A DNA stretch of 64,000 bases from Bradyrhizobium septentrionale (GCF_011516645.4 NZ_CP088285.1:4048501-4112500), one strand, 5' to 3'. Counted from the first letter of the stretch, positions 47,764 to 57,327 are shown. Notes: generated by a model from the letters alone, not told the origin. Numbers and translations are program-made.

Positions 47764-48507
47764 ATGGCCGAGACAAACAAGACTGCCTTGCTGGTTGGCG
47801 CGGGCGATGCGATCGGCGCCGCGGTGGCGCGACGCTTCGCGACCGGCGGTTACACCGTCTGCATCGCGCGGCGCGATGCCGCGAAATCGAGCGCGCTGGT
47901 AGAGGAGCTGACCGGCGCCGGAGGCCAGGTGCATGCGCTCAGCGTTGATGCGCGGCGCGAGACCGAGGTGCAGGAGCTCTGCGAGCGGGTCGAGCGCGAG
48001 TTCGGGCCGATCGAGGTCTGCCTGTTCAATGCGGGCTCGAACGTCAGGAAGGAGCTGCACGAGACCAGCGAAAAACTGTTCTTCAAGGCCTGGGAGCTCG
48101 CCTGCTTCGCCGGCTTCCTGGTCGGGCGCGAGGCGACAAGGCACATGCTGCGGCATGGCCGCGGCACCATGCTGTTCACGGGAGCTACCGCCAGCGTGCG
48201 CGGCAGCAGCGGCTTTGCGGCATTCGCATCCGCCAAGTTCGGTCTGCGCGCGGTCGCCCAGGCGATGGCGCGCGAGCTCGGGCCGAAGAACATCCATGTC
48301 GCCCATCTCCTGATCGATGCCGGCGTCGACAGCCCGGCCATCCACCAGCGCATGAAGGCCGCCACGGGCATCGAGGCGTCGGCGATCCCGCCTGATACCC
48401 TGACCCGCACGTCTTCGATCGCGGAGGCCTACTGGTTCCTGCACCAGCAGAGCCGCGACGGCTGGAGCCACGAGCTGGATCTGCGTCCCTCCGTCGAGAA
48501 ATGGTGA
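47764..48507 (+). CDS. short-chain dehydrogenase/reductase with Tyr-to-Phe replacement
   Basis: A 247-residue SDR-fold protein. The nucleotide motif is VGAGDAIGAAVARRF (11-25), NAG is at 89-91, and the catalytic Ser region is TGATASVRG (Ser144). The YxxxK motif reads FASAK, so the catalytic Tyr is Phe154 while Lys158 is kept. This is seen in a subset of divergent SDRs and may mean altered chemistry or no dehydrogenase activity. It lies 64 bp after the CoA-transferase and 4 bp before the GST. Confidence 0.88.
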   Translation: MAETNKTALLVGAGDAIGAAVARRFATGGYTVCIARRDAAKSSALVEELTGAGGQVHALSVDARRETEVQELCERVEREFGPIEVCLFNAGSNVRKELHETSEKLFFKAWELACFAGFLVGREATRHMLRHGRGTMLFTGATASVRGSSGFAAFASAKFGLRAVAQAMARELGPKNIHVAHLLIDAGVDSPAIHQRMKAATGIEASAIPPDTLTRTSSIAEAYWFLHQQSRDGWSHELDLRPSVEKW

Positions 48508-48511
48508 CGCC

Positions 48512-49156
48512 ATGCCGGAAACGCTGACGCTGTGGGGGGTAGGGACATCGCGGACGATCCGGGCCCATTGGGCGCTGCACGAATTGGGACTGGATTATCA
48601 CTGCAAGCCGATCCTGCCGCGCTCCGGCGAGACCAAGACGCCGGAATACACCTTGCTCAATCCGCGTCAGAAAATCCCGCTGCTGCAGGACGGCGACTTC
48701 ACGATCGGGGAGAGTGCCGCCATCGTCGCCTATCTGGCGCGCCATTATTCCAACCCGAATATCTCGCTTGTCCCGGTCGAGGAGCACGATTTCGCGCGAT
48801 GGCTGGAATGGTGCTTCTTCATCGTGGCCGAACTGGACTCGACCAGCCTCTACGTGATGCGCCGCCATGGCCTCAAGGGCCTCGCCCATATCTACGGCCA
48901 CGCTCCCGACGTGGTCGGAAAGGCTGCGGAGTATTTCCGTCAGCAACTGCGGCACGTCGAGGTCGCGTTGTCGGACGGCCGCCAATATCTGATGGGCGAT
49001 CAATTCACCAGCGCGGATATCCTGCTGACGACCTGCCTGGTGTGGGCGATCGATTACGGCGTCGGGGTCTGCGACGTCGCGACGCCGTATCTCGATCGCG
49101 TCACAGCAAGGCCGGCCTACAAGGAGAGCGTCGCGGTCAACACTGTGAAGATCTGA
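48512..49156 (+). CDS. glutathione S-transferase
   Basis: A 214-residue GST. The thioredoxin-like domain (1-80) has GVGTSRTIRAHWALHELGLDY, NPRQKIPLLQDGDF with the cis-Pro, and the glutathione-binding GESAAIVAYLARHY. The C-terminal helical domain (about 90-205) includes LMGDQFTSADILLTTCLVW, the conserved N-capping box. It starts 4 bp after the SDR stop. GSTs in such operons often remove an electrophilic intermediate or catalyse an isomerisation. Confidence 0.93.
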   Translation: MPETLTLWGVGTSRTIRAHWALHELGLDYHCKPILPRSGETKTPEYTLLNPRQKIPLLQDGDFTIGESAAIVAYLARHYSNPNISLVPVEEHDFARWLEWCFFIVAELDSTSLYVMRRHGLKGLAHIYGHAPDVVGKAAEYFRQQLRHVEVALSDGRQYLMGDQFTSADILLTTCLVWAIDYGVGVCDVATPYLDRVTARPAYKESVAVNTVKI

Positions 49157-49211
49157 GCGGTGACACGTGTCAGGGCCTCCCTGGCCGCTCAAAGGCAAAC
49201 GTTGCCATCGG

Positions 49212-50051
49212 CTAAGCGAGCCAACGCTTGCGCCGCTTGTAGTGCTTCACATCGCGATATGATTTTCGCTTGTCGCCGGCGATGCCAAGATAGAACTCCT
49301 TGACGTCCTCGTTTGCGGCGAGCGCACGCGCTTCGCCGTCCATCACCACGCGGCCGTTCTCGAGGATGTAGCCGTGGCTCGCATATCTGAGCGCCATATT
49401 GGTGTTCTGCTCGGCCAGAAGAAACGATACACCCTCCTTGACGTTGAGGTCCTTCACGATGTCAAAGATCTCTTCGACGATCTGCGGCGCGAGGCCCATC
49501 GAAGGTTCGTCGAGCAGGATCATCTTCGGGCGCGACATCAGCGCGCGCCCGATCACACACATCTGCTGTTCGCCGCCCGAGGTATAGCCGGCGGTGGAAC
49601 CGCGTCGCTCCTTGAGGCGGGGGAAATAGGCATAGACCCGTTCCAGATCCTGCGTGATCGCGAACTTGCCATCCCTGCGCGTGAAGGCGCCGGTCAGGAG
49701 ATTCTCTTCGACCGTAAGATGAGGGAAGGCGCGCCGCCCCTCCATCACCTGAATGCAGCCGCGTCGCACCACGTCGTTTGGCGACAGGGACTTCACCTCG
49801 ACGCCGTTGAACAGGATCGAGCCCTTGGTGACCTCGCCGCGCTCTGCGTGCAGCAGATTGGAGATCGCCTTCAGCGTCGTCGTCTTGCCGGCGCCGTTGG
49901 CGCCGAGAAGCGCGACAATGCCGCCTCGCGGGACCTCCAGCGAGACGCCCTTCAACACGAGGATGACGTGATCGTAGACAACCTCGATGTTGTTGACCGA
50001 TAGAATTAGAGCTTCCGCTTCCGTCGCAGCGACGACCTTGGCGATTGACAC
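49212..50051 (-). CDS. livF: HAAT ABC transporter ATP-binding protein (LivF type)
   Basis: A 279-residue ATPase of a branched-chain-amino-acid-type importer. Walker A is LGANGAGKTTT, the signature is TSGGEQQMC, and Walker B is MILLDEPSMGLAP. The basic C-terminal extension DVKHYKRRKRWLA is longer than in E. coli LivF and is shared by subfamilies linked to acyl-CoA ligases. The start is GTG at 50051. It is the last gene of the six-gene minus-strand operon. Confidence 0.9.
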   Translation of the reverse strand: MSIAKVVAATEAEALILSVNNIEVVYDHVILVLKGVSLEVPRGGIVALLGANGAGKTTTLKAISNLLHAERGEVTKGSILFNGVEVKSLSPNDVVRRGCIQVMEGRRAFPHLTVEENLLTGAFTRRDGKFAITQDLERVYAYFPRLKERRGSTAGYTSGGEQQMCVIGRALMSRPKMILLDEPSMGLAPQIVEEIFDIVKDLNVKEGVSFLLAEQNTNMALRYASHGYILENGRVVMDGEARALAANEDVKEFYLGIAGDKRKSYRDVKHYKRRKRWLA

Positions 50052-50120
50052 GCGCAGACCTCCAAACTGTGGCAGGATCCGGGAGCAGGCAAACCTGCCT
50101 CCCGGATCACTTGCACGGGC

Positions 50121-51446
50121 TCAGGTTTCTTTCGCGCAGTCGCGCGGCGTGATCTTCTTCTCCGCGGCATACTTCGCGGACACATCAGCGACGAGCGGTT
50201 CGATGAGCGATTCGTCGGCCGTGTACCAGTCGGAGATCACTTTCCAACCCTTGCCGTCCCATTGCTGGACGCGCCCGTAGCGCGCGCCCTCGTGGTCGGA
50301 GCAGGAAATGCTGACCGGCTTCAACATCCCCTCAAAGCCGAGTTCCTTGATCCGATCAGCGGTGAGGATGAGGTTCTCAAGCCCCCAACGGACCTGCTCG
50401 CCCGTCAGCGGTTTCTTGCCGAACTTTTCGTGCGCCTTGCGGATCGCCTCCACGCCGAGCATGGCGTTCGTCATGCCGCGGTTGTAGAGAACTTCGCCGA
50501 TCTTGCCAGGTTCTGTCGAACCCTTGCCCTTGGTGTAGACGTGCTTCTCTATGTCAGTGTGAGCGGGATATTTTCCTGCACCATGCTGAAGCATCAGCGA
50601 CTTGTAGCCGGCGGCTTGATCACCTGCCGGCGTCACATCCGGCTCGGCGCCCGACCACCAAACACCGATCATCTTGTCGCGCGAATAGGCGACGGCCGCC
50701 GCTTCCTTGATCGCCGTGCTGTTCATGACGCCCCAGCCCCAGACCAGCACATAGTCCGGCCGATTCTGGCGGATCGCCAGCCATTGCGACTTCTGCTCGA
50801 CGCCGGGATGCGTGACCGGGATCGGCGTGAACTCAAAGCTGTATTTCTGGGCCAACACCTGCAGCATCGGGATCGGCTCCTTGCCATACGGGCTGTCATG
50901 ATACAGCAGCGAAATCTTCTTGCCTTTCAGCTTGTCGAACCCGCCGAGCTCCTTGGCGGCGTGCTGGATCGCGATATCCGCCGCGGACCAATAAGTGCCG
51001 AGCAACGGAAAATTATACGCGAACACCGCGCCGTTCTTGGAATCGGCACGGCCGTACCCCATCGTGATGATCGGGATCTTGTCGGTCGCGGTCTTTTCGG
51101 TGAGCGCGAAGGTGATGCCGGTCGACAGCGGATTGATGAAGGCCGCGCCGGTTGGACCCTTGCTCTTGAGACGCTCATAGCACTCGACGCCTTTGTCGGT
51201 CGCGTAGGCGGTCTCGCACTCCTCGACCAGAAGCTTGACGCCGTTGATGCCGCCGTCGCGCTCGTTGATCAGGTTGTAGTAGTCGGCAACGCCGTTTGCG
51301 TAGGGCGCGCCATTCACGGCGTACGGTCCGGTCCGGTAGGACAGAATTGGAATGAACTGCTCGTTTTGCGCTGCGGCCGGTGCGCTGAACGCCGCGCCGG
51401 CCAAGGCGGTCGCCAGTATCAAGACACTGCGTGCAATACTTGCCAT
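50121..51446 (-). CDS. HAAT ABC transporter substrate-binding protein (LivK type)
   Basis: A 441-residue periplasmic binding protein with a signal peptide (1-26, ending PAAAQ). Receptor-family fold segments include SYRTGPYAVNGAPYANGVADYYNLINE and AFINPLSTGITFALTEKTATDKIPIITMGYG. At 441 residues it is longer than LivK (about 370), typical of HAAT proteins that bind aromatic or fatty acyl compounds rather than Leu/Ile/Val. Upstream GGAGGA supports the start at 51446. The ligand is unknown. Confidence 0.9.
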   Translation of the reverse strand: MASIARSVLILATALAGAAFSAPAAAQNEQFIPILSYRTGPYAVNGAPYANGVADYYNLINERDGGINGVKLLVEECETAYATDKGVECYERLKSKGPTGAAFINPLSTGITFALTEKTATDKIPIITMGYGRADSKNGAVFAYNFPLLGTYWSAADIAIQHAAKELGGFDKLKGKKISLLYHDSPYGKEPIPMLQVLAQKYSFEFTPIPVTHPGVEQKSQWLAIRQNRPDYVLVWGWGVMNSTAIKEAAAVAYSRDKMIGVWWSGAEPDVTPAGDQAAGYKSLMLQHGAGKYPAHTDIEKHVYTKGKGSTEPGKIGEVLYNRGMTNAMLGVEAIRKAHEKFGKKPLTGEQVRWGLENLILTADRIKELGFEGMLKPVSISCSDHEGARYGRVQQWDGKGWKVISDWYTADESLIEPLVADVSAKYAAEKKITPRDCAKET

Positions 51447-51551
51447 ATTGATATCCTCCTCCTTAAAGCCCCTCTTTCCGTCTGCGATGCTTCTTTCCTC
51501 TCGGTTGTCAGCGGCCGCCATCCGCGTTGCGATCGAGGTGCGATCGCTCCT

Positions 51552-52679
51552 TCAATATGGAAACGGCCAAAGTCTGAGCTTCTCCTTGCCGATCGATATC
51601 AGCCGGGCGAAGCCATGGGGTTCCTTGATGAGCAGATAACAGATCAAAGATCCGAAGATGATGAACTGGAGGTGCGTGATCGTTTGCGTCGACAGTGGCA
51701 GGCCGAGTTCGGTTGGAATCACATTCAGCATGATCGGCACGATGAGGATGAAAGCCGCCCCGATGAACGAACCCATGATCGATCCGAGCCCGCCGATGAT
51801 GACCATGAACAAAAGCTCCAGCGAGCGGTCGATCGAGAACGCAAGCGGCTCCCATGAACCGAGGTAGACGAACGCCCAGAGCGCACCCGCCACCCCGATG
51901 ATGAACGAAGAGACCGCGAAAGCCGTGAGTTTTGCATAGAGCGGCCGGATGCCGATCAGTTCGGCGGCGATATCCATGTCGCGGATCGCCATCCACTGCC
52001 TGCCGAGATTGCCGCGAACGAGATTCTTCGCCAACACCGCCATCACGGTCACGAAGAGCAGACACAGCAGGTAGCGCTCGACCGGCGTGCTAACGACCAT
52101 GCCGAAGAAGTCCAGCGCCGGTGCATTGACCGATCCCGACGGGGCGTAGTTGGTGAACCACGGAATTCGCAGGAACGCCCAATCGAAGAAGAACTGCGCG
52201 GCGAGCGTTGCGACCGCCAGGTAGAGACCCTTGATCCGCAGACTGGGAATGCCGAACAGGATTCCGGCACCCGCCGCCGTGAACCCGCCAAGCAGAATGG
52301 ATGCCAGCACGGGCAACGGCGGCATCGAGATCGCGAAGCCAAGCCAGGCAAGCGGGATATGAACGCCTGTCGCCAGCTTGTAGGCGGAATAGGCGCCGAT
52401 GGCCATGAACGCGCCGCTGCCGAGCGAAATCTGGCCGCAATAGCCGACAAGTATGTTCGTGCCGATGGCGGCGAGCGCCAGGATAAGGAAGGGCAGTAAG
52501 ATCGCCCACAACAGATAGTCGGTGCGGAACGGCCAGATACGGAAGGTGGCCAACAACGGCACGCCAACGAAAGCAATCGCGAGCAGGACGGCGAGCGCAA
52601 TACGGTCCTGACGGATCGGAAAGATCGCCATGTCCTCCGCATAACTCGTCTTGAACTGGCCGGCCTCGCGATAAAGCAC
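51552..52679 (-). CDS. livM: HAAT ABC transporter permease (LivM type)
   Basis: A 375-residue permease with about ten helices. Conserved segments are AAIGTNILVGYCGQISLGSGAFMAIGAYSAY and the coupling-loop region QWMAIRDMDIAAELIGIRPLYAKLTAFAVSSF. The GTG start at 52679 has AAGGAG 6 bp upstream. An ATG at codon 17 is an alternative. It lies 15 bp after livH. Confidence 0.9.
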   Translation of the reverse strand: MLYREAGQFKTSYAEDMAIFPIRQDRIALAVLLAIAFVGVPLLATFRIWPFRTDYLLWAILLPFLILALAAIGTNILVGYCGQISLGSGAFMAIGAYSAYKLATGVHIPLAWLGFAISMPPLPVLASILLGGFTAAGAGILFGIPSLRIKGLYLAVATLAAQFFFDWAFLRIPWFTNYAPSGSVNAPALDFFGMVVSTPVERYLLCLLFVTVMAVLAKNLVRGNLGRQWMAIRDMDIAAELIGIRPLYAKLTAFAVSSFIIGVAGALWAFVYLGSWEPLAFSIDRSLELLFMVIIGGLGSIMGSFIGAAFILIVPIMLNVIPTELGLPLSTQTITHLQFIIFGSLICYLLIKEPHGFARLISIGKEKLRLWPFPY

Positions 52680-52694
52680 GACGAACTCCTTGTC

Positions 52695-53624
52695 TCAGAT
52701 ACGTTCGATGATCCGCTCGCCGAACAGCCCCTGCGGCCGCACGAGCAGCACCGCCAACGCCAACACAAACGCAAACCAATATTCGATACCGCCACCGATG
52801 GATGGCCCTAGATACGCCTCGGCAAGCTTCTCGCCCGCCCCCACGATGAGCCCGCCGACGATGGCTCCCGGAATCGAGGTGAGGCCTCCGATGATCAGAA
52901 CCGGTAGCGCCTTCAGCGCGAGAAAAGTGATGGAGAACTGCACGCCGAGCTTGGTCCCCCACACGGTCGCCGCGACCAGCGCAACGAGGCCGGCGGCAAG
53001 CCAGACGACGAACCAGATCCAACTGATCGGGATACCGACTGAATGCGCGGCCAAATGGTCGTCGGCCACGGCCCTGAGTGCACGACCGGTCTTGGTACGC
53101 TGAAAGAAAATCGCGAGGCCGGCGACCAGGATGCCTGCGATCAGTGCGCCCCAGACATCCAGCTTGTTGACCAGAATCCCACCCGGGAACAAGCCTTCAA
53201 ACAAAAACCAGGCGTCGGTCGGGAACAGCCGCAACGGGTAGACATCCGATCCGAAGATCATCTCCGCGGCGCCCTCGATGACGAATGTCACGCCGATCGT
53301 CGACATGAACAGCGTCAGGCCGTCCTGGTTGACCAGAGGTCCGATCACGAACCGCTCGATGAGCCAGGCCGTTGCCGCCATGATCACGGCGGCAAACCCG
53401 ACAGCGAGGACGACCGCGACCCAAAGCGGAAAGCCATTGCCGACCAGGAGGTCGAGGGACCGAACCAGCGCCAACCCCGCGAGCAATACCATTGCTCCCT
53501 GCGCATAATTGAATACGCCGGATGCCTTGAAGATCAGCACGAAGCCGAGCGCGACCAGCGAATAGAGCACGCCGGACATCAATCCGCCGATCAGGACCTC
53601 GAGAAACTGACCCAGTGCGATCAT
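52695..53624 (-). CDS. livH: HAAT ABC transporter permease (LivH type)
   Basis: A 309-residue permease with about eight helices. Family segments are GLMSGVLYSLVALGFVLIFKASGVFNYAQGAMV at the N-terminus and RALRAVADDHLAAHSVGI before the C-terminal helices. Spacing to livG (9 bp) and livM (15 bp) indicates one operon. Confidence 0.92.
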   Translation of the reverse strand: MIALGQFLEVLIGGLMSGVLYSLVALGFVLIFKASGVFNYAQGAMVLLAGLALVRSLDLLVGNGFPLWVAVVLAVGFAAVIMAATAWLIERFVIGPLVNQDGLTLFMSTIGVTFVIEGAAEMIFGSDVYPLRLFPTDAWFLFEGLFPGGILVNKLDVWGALIAGILVAGLAIFFQRTKTGRALRAVADDHLAAHSVGIPISWIWFVVWLAAGLVALVAATVWGTKLGVQFSITFLALKALPVLIIGGLTSIPGAIVGGLIVGAGEKLAEAYLGPSIGGGIEYWFAFVLALAVLLVRPQGLFGERIIERI

Positions 53625-53633
53625 GGACGCACC

Positions 53634-54419
53634 TCAATGCGCGACGCCAAGATATGCGTCGATCACGGCTTGACTTCTCTTCACTTCATCAGGCGTGCCG
53701 TCTGCGATCTTTACGCCGTGATCAAGCACCGCTACGCGATCCGACAGATCCATGACCACGGCCATGTCGTGCTCGATCAGGGCGATGGTCGTGCCGTAAT
53801 GATTGTTCACATCGATGATGAAGCGCGACATGTCCGCCTTCTCCTCGAGGTTCATGCCTGCCATCGGCTCGTCGAGGAGAAGAAGGTCGGGCTCCATCGC
53901 CAGAGCGCGGCCGAGTTCGACACGCTTCTGCAAGCCGTATGGCAAACGCCCGACAGGTACCTTGCGGATTGTCTCGATCTCCAGAAAGTCGATGATCTCC
54001 TCGACCTTGCGCCGGTGCTCGATCTCCTCTGCGAGAGCAGGGCCATAACGCAGCACCTGCCACAACAGCCCCCGGCGCACCTTCAAGGTGCGGCCTGCCA
54101 TGATGTTGTCGAGCGCGCTCATGCCCTTGAACAGGGCGACATTCTGAAAGGTGCGCGCGATGCCGCCGCGCGCCGCCTCGAAAGGCTGCATTTTGGCCCG
54201 GGTGCGCCCCTTGAAGGTGATGGCGCCATGATTGGGATGATAGAAGCCGTTGACGACGTTCAGCATCGAGGTTTTGCCGGCGCCGTTTGGGCCGATGATG
54301 GCGCGAATCTCGCCTTTTCTGACGTTGAACGAAACGTCCCGCAGCGCCTTGACGCCGCCAAAGGCCAGTGCCACGCCCTCGACCTGCAGCAGGATTTCGT
54401 TGGTGTCCGGCGCTCTCAT
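53634..54419 (-). CDS. livG: HAAT ABC transporter ATP-binding protein (LivG type)
   Basis: A 261-residue ATPase. Walker A is GPNGAGKTS, the LivG-type insertion and RTFQNVALF are present, the degenerate signature is LPYGLQKRVELG, and Walker B is LLLLDEPMAGMN. Its ATG overlaps the stop of the acyl-CoA synthetase gene (ATGA), so the ligase and transporter are translationally coupled. Confidence 0.92.
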   Translation of the reverse strand: MRAPDTNEILLQVEGVALAFGGVKALRDVSFNVRKGEIRAIIGPNGAGKTSMLNVVNGFYHPNHGAITFKGRTRAKMQPFEAARGGIARTFQNVALFKGMSALDNIMAGRTLKVRRGLLWQVLRYGPALAEEIEHRRKVEEIIDFLEIETIRKVPVGRLPYGLQKRVELGRALAMEPDLLLLDEPMAGMNLEEKADMSRFIIDVNNHYGTTIALIEHDMAVVMDLSDRVAVLDHGVKIADGTPDEVKRSQAVIDAYLGVAH

Positions 54420-56386
54420 GCTGCTTTTCCCAGCGATTCTGCCGGAGCGATGACTTGCATGTCGCGAACCTTGACCCGTGCCGCGATCGTGCCCTTCCGG
54501 CCATCCTCAAAAGTCACGTCCGTGGAAATGTCGGCGTCATGCGCTCCGTTGTAGAGTGCCGTGACCAACGGCGCATAGCGTTCGGCGATGAAGCGGCGGC
54601 GCACCTTCTGCGTGCGGGTCAGTTCGCCGTCATCCGCGTCGAGTTCCTTGTGCAGAATGAGGAAGCGGCGAATCTGGGCGCCCGCAAACAGCTTCTCCTT
54701 GGCAAGCGAGCGGTTCACCTCGGCGACGTCTTTCGCGACCATGTCGTAGACCATCGGATGCCCGGCAAGCTCCAGATAGGATCCGTAGGAGACGTTGTTG
54801 CGTTCCGCCCAATTCGCGACCGCGACCGGGTCGATGTTGAGCATGGCGCAGACGAAATCCCGGGAGTCGCCGAACGTGATCGCTTCCTTGATGTTGGGAT
54901 AGAACTTCAGCTTGTTCTCAAGGTACTTCGGGGCAAACATCGTGCCGTCAGCCAATCGACCGACGTCCTTCGCACGATCGATGATCTTCAGATGCCCGGT
55001 CTTCTCGTCGAAAAAGCCCGCATCGCCGGTCCTGACGTATCCGTCTGATGTCATGGCCTCCGCCGTCTTTGCCTGATCCTTGAAATATCCGAGGAACATG
55101 CCGGGCGAGCGAAACTGCACTTCGCCCGATTCCGCAATGCGGATGTCGACGTTGGGCGCCGGCGGACCAACCGTATCCGAGTGGATCTCGCCATCGGGCT
55201 GGCACGTGACATAGAGGAACGCTTCGGTCTGGCCGTACAGCTGCTTCAGGTTCAGACCGATCGAGCGGTAGAACGCGAACAGATCCGGACCGATGGCCTC
55301 ACCTCCGGTGTATGCGACGCGCAGCCGAGACATGCCAAGAACGTTCTTGAGGGGCTCGTAGACCAGCCAGCGCCCGAGCGCGTAGAGCAAGCGGCCTGAC
55401 GGCGGCACCGGCCTTCCAGTCAGGACCTGCTCGCCATACCGGCGCCCGACGTCGAGAAAGTAGTTGAACATCCGCCGCTTGATCGGCGCAGCGTCCTCCA
55501 TGCGGACCATCAGCCGCGTCAACATGGCCTCGAAAATTCGCGGCGGAGCCAGGTAGAAGGTTGGTCCGAGCTCATGCCGATCCTGCTCGATCGTGTCGCT
55601 GTTTTCGGGACACGCCATGCAGTATCCAGCCACGAGGCCCTGCACATAGCTGACGTAGTGATCGCCCGCCCAGGCAAGCGGCAGATAGGCGAGCACCACG
55701 TCCTGGTCGGTCAGTCCATCGAATCGCGTGGTATCGATTGCGGCATCGATGCAGCCTCGCGAGGACAGCATGACGCCCTTCGGCGCGCCGGTCGTTCCCG
55801 AGGTGTAGAGGATGACCGCGATATCAGAACCGTTGCCTGTCTGAACCAATTCATCAATTCGTTCGCTCAGTGCCGCATCAGCGGCAAGTGCCGCGCGGCC
55901 GTCGTCGATGACATCGTCGATTGCAATCGATCGACTGTGATCATAGCCCTCAAGGCCGCGCGGCTCGTCATAGACGATCTTGTCGAGTTGCGGCAGTCGA
56001 TCGGACACCGAGAGGACCTTGTCGACCTGCTCCTGGTCTTGCGCCGCGACCAGCTTCGCCTCGGCGTGGGCGAGAACAAAGGCAAGTTCGTCGGCCACCG
56101 CATCCGCGTAAACCGGAACGGGAATTGCGCGGAGCACCTGCGCTGCCATCATGGTCCAGTAAAGCTTCGGCCGATTGGAGCCGACAACGGCGATTGTCTC
56201 GCCCGGCCGCAAGCCAAGGCGATGCAGACCCGCGGCATAGGCACGCACGATCCCGGCAACTTGAGCCCAGGTCCAGCTCTGCCAGATGCCAAGATCCTTG
56301 TGCCGAAACGCCGGACGCGTGCCTAACTGCGCTGCATTCCGCAGCAGCAATTTGGGGAACGTGTCAAACGATCCGCCACCGGCCAT
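54416..56386 (-). CDS. AMP-dependent acyl-CoA synthetase (long-chain type)
   Basis: A 656-residue ligase that activates a carboxylic acid to its CoA thioester. The AMP-forming P-loop YTSGTTGAPKGVML is near residue 195. LKQLYGQTEAFLYVT is the A5 motif, and GYVRTGDAGFFDEKTGHLKIIDRAKD is the A7/A8 hinge. It is the first gene of the operon with a HAAT importer, so the imported acid is probably activated on entry, as in aromatic or fatty acid catabolism. The start at 56386 was preferred; an ATG at 56485 is also in frame. Confidence 0.9.
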   Translation of the reverse strand: MAGGGSFDTFPKLLLRNAAQLGTRPAFRHKDLGIWQSWTWAQVAGIVRAYAAGLHRLGLRPGETIAVVGSNRPKLYWTMMAAQVLRAIPVPVYADAVADELAFVLAHAEAKLVAAQDQEQVDKVLSVSDRLPQLDKIVYDEPRGLEGYDHSRSIAIDDVIDDGRAALAADAALSERIDELVQTGNGSDIAVILYTSGTTGAPKGVMLSSRGCIDAAIDTTRFDGLTDQDVVLAYLPLAWAGDHYVSYVQGLVAGYCMACPENSDTIEQDRHELGPTFYLAPPRIFEAMLTRLMVRMEDAAPIKRRMFNYFLDVGRRYGEQVLTGRPVPPSGRLLYALGRWLVYEPLKNVLGMSRLRVAYTGGEAIGPDLFAFYRSIGLNLKQLYGQTEAFLYVTCQPDGEIHSDTVGPPAPNVDIRIAESGEVQFRSPGMFLGYFKDQAKTAEAMTSDGYVRTGDAGFFDEKTGHLKIIDRAKDVGRLADGTMFAPKYLENKLKFYPNIKEAITFGDSRDFVCAMLNIDPVAVANWAERNNVSYGSYLELAGHPMVYDMVAKDVAEVNRSLAKEKLFAGAQIRRFLILHKELDADDGELTRTQKVRRRFIAERYAPLVTALYNGAHDADISTDVTFEDGRKGTIAARVKVRDMQVIAPAESLGKAA

Positions 56387-57112
56387 GTCGGTCTCGATCC
56401 CAAAAACCGGCGCGTTGGTTCGCCCCTGCTTATGGTGATGCCGGCCCGTTTTGGGCAACAGCCATGCGAGTTCCGCATGTTTCAAGATGACAGCGGATCG
56501 GGAGTCCTACAAGTCCCAGATTGATAGATCTTCCCCGGGGCAGTCCTCCGGGAGGGCGGACTTGCCACCAATTCCCGAAGCGAATCCTGCGGCCAACCGA
56601 TCAAGAAGGTTTCTGCTGGCAGGCTGATCGACTCAGAAGGGGTAACCCCAATGCCCGGCAAAGCCTTGCGCTTGGCGGGCCGAGCGCAGGAGCGGATTCT
56701 TCGTCGTTCGATCTGCGAGCCCCAGGTGAATAGAATCAAGCAACGTCGTCGGGGCGCGACGCGATAGGACAGGCTTGCTGCCATCTACCTTGCGCTCGTC
56801 CAACTCGCATCGATCAGGCTATGGCTGCGCATTAGCGAGTCCGCGTCGTGGTCCGCTTCGGATCGCCAGCGTCGCATCGCGGCGCCAGGCCGTAGCGGCC
56901 ATGCAGGCCACGCCAGAGGCCGTCGCACAAGGCACTCAAAAGCTTGCGCATCGAACTTCCCCCTCGACATCAGCAATGGCGGCATCCTGCTGACGTCGCG
57001 GGCGAAAGGACAGAAGCTTTTCTAGGCAGGTCTGCGTGGTTTTTAAGCAGGCGGTCGTGGCAGCCGAGCGACCCGCGCCAAAAAATCTTATGAGATTCAA
57101 ATTCCGGCGCTG
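56387..57112. other. intergenic region between the acyl-CoA synthetase and guanidine operons
   Basis: About 725 bp, divergent. It must contain the promoter of the minus-strand operon and any enhancer for the sigma-54 promoter at its right end. Short frames here lack coding character. I see no NtrC-like TGCAC..GTGCA site, repeat or RNA gene. Confidence 0.35.
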
Positions 57113-57128
57113 TGGCACGCCTCGTGCA
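57113..57128 (+). promoter_or_regulatory. sigma-54 (RpoN) promoter of the guanidine operon
   Basis: TGGCACG-CCTC-GTGCA has the -24 GG and -12 GC dinucleotides exactly 10 bp apart and differs from the consensus TGGCACG-N4-TTGCA at one base. Transcription would begin about 12 bp downstream, near 57139, just before the riboswitch. Confidence 0.7.
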
Positions 57129-57141
57129 TCGAAGGCGTCGA

Positions 57142-57250
57142 GTTGGCCGCTAGGGTTCCGACCTTGAGAGACAGGGTGCTGGTCCGAGAGCAGCCGCTTG
57201 CGGGGGAGACATCCCCGCAGGTGCACGGCGGGATAAAAGCCCGGGAGACC
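57142..57250 (+). ncRNA. guanidine-I: guanidine-I riboswitch (ykkC class)
   Basis: The sequence shows the conserved blocks of the class in order: CTAGGGTTCCG (57150-57160), GCTGGTCCGAGAGCAGC (57178-57194), a variable GC-rich stem GCGGGG-AGACAT-CCCCGC, then ACGGCGGGATAAAAGCCCGGGAGA (57225-57248). These are the ligand-binding residues of the ykkC/guanidine-I aptamer. An intrinsic terminator follows, so guanidine binding is expected to switch transcription on. Confidence 0.95.
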
Positions 57251-57259
57251 TCGTTAGCC

Positions 57260-57303
57260 AAGGGATTGGCGGAGCGATGGTCTTTTCGCCAGTCCCTTTT
57301 TGT
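57260..57303 (+). terminator. riboswitch expression-platform terminator
   Basis: AAGGGATTGGCG (57260-57271) pairs with CGCCAGTCCCTT (57287-57298; one mismatch) and is followed by a T run. It begins about 10 nt after the aptamer and ends 25 nt before the first start codon, as expected for a guanidine-controlled terminator. Confidence 0.88.
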
Positions 57304-57327
57304 GAAGTTTCGCAAGAGGGATCGGCA

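Noticed and set aside
56651..56770. Small basic frame of 38 codons before the guanidine operon
   Set aside because: No usable ribosome-binding site and no conservation that I can recognise; it is probably chance.
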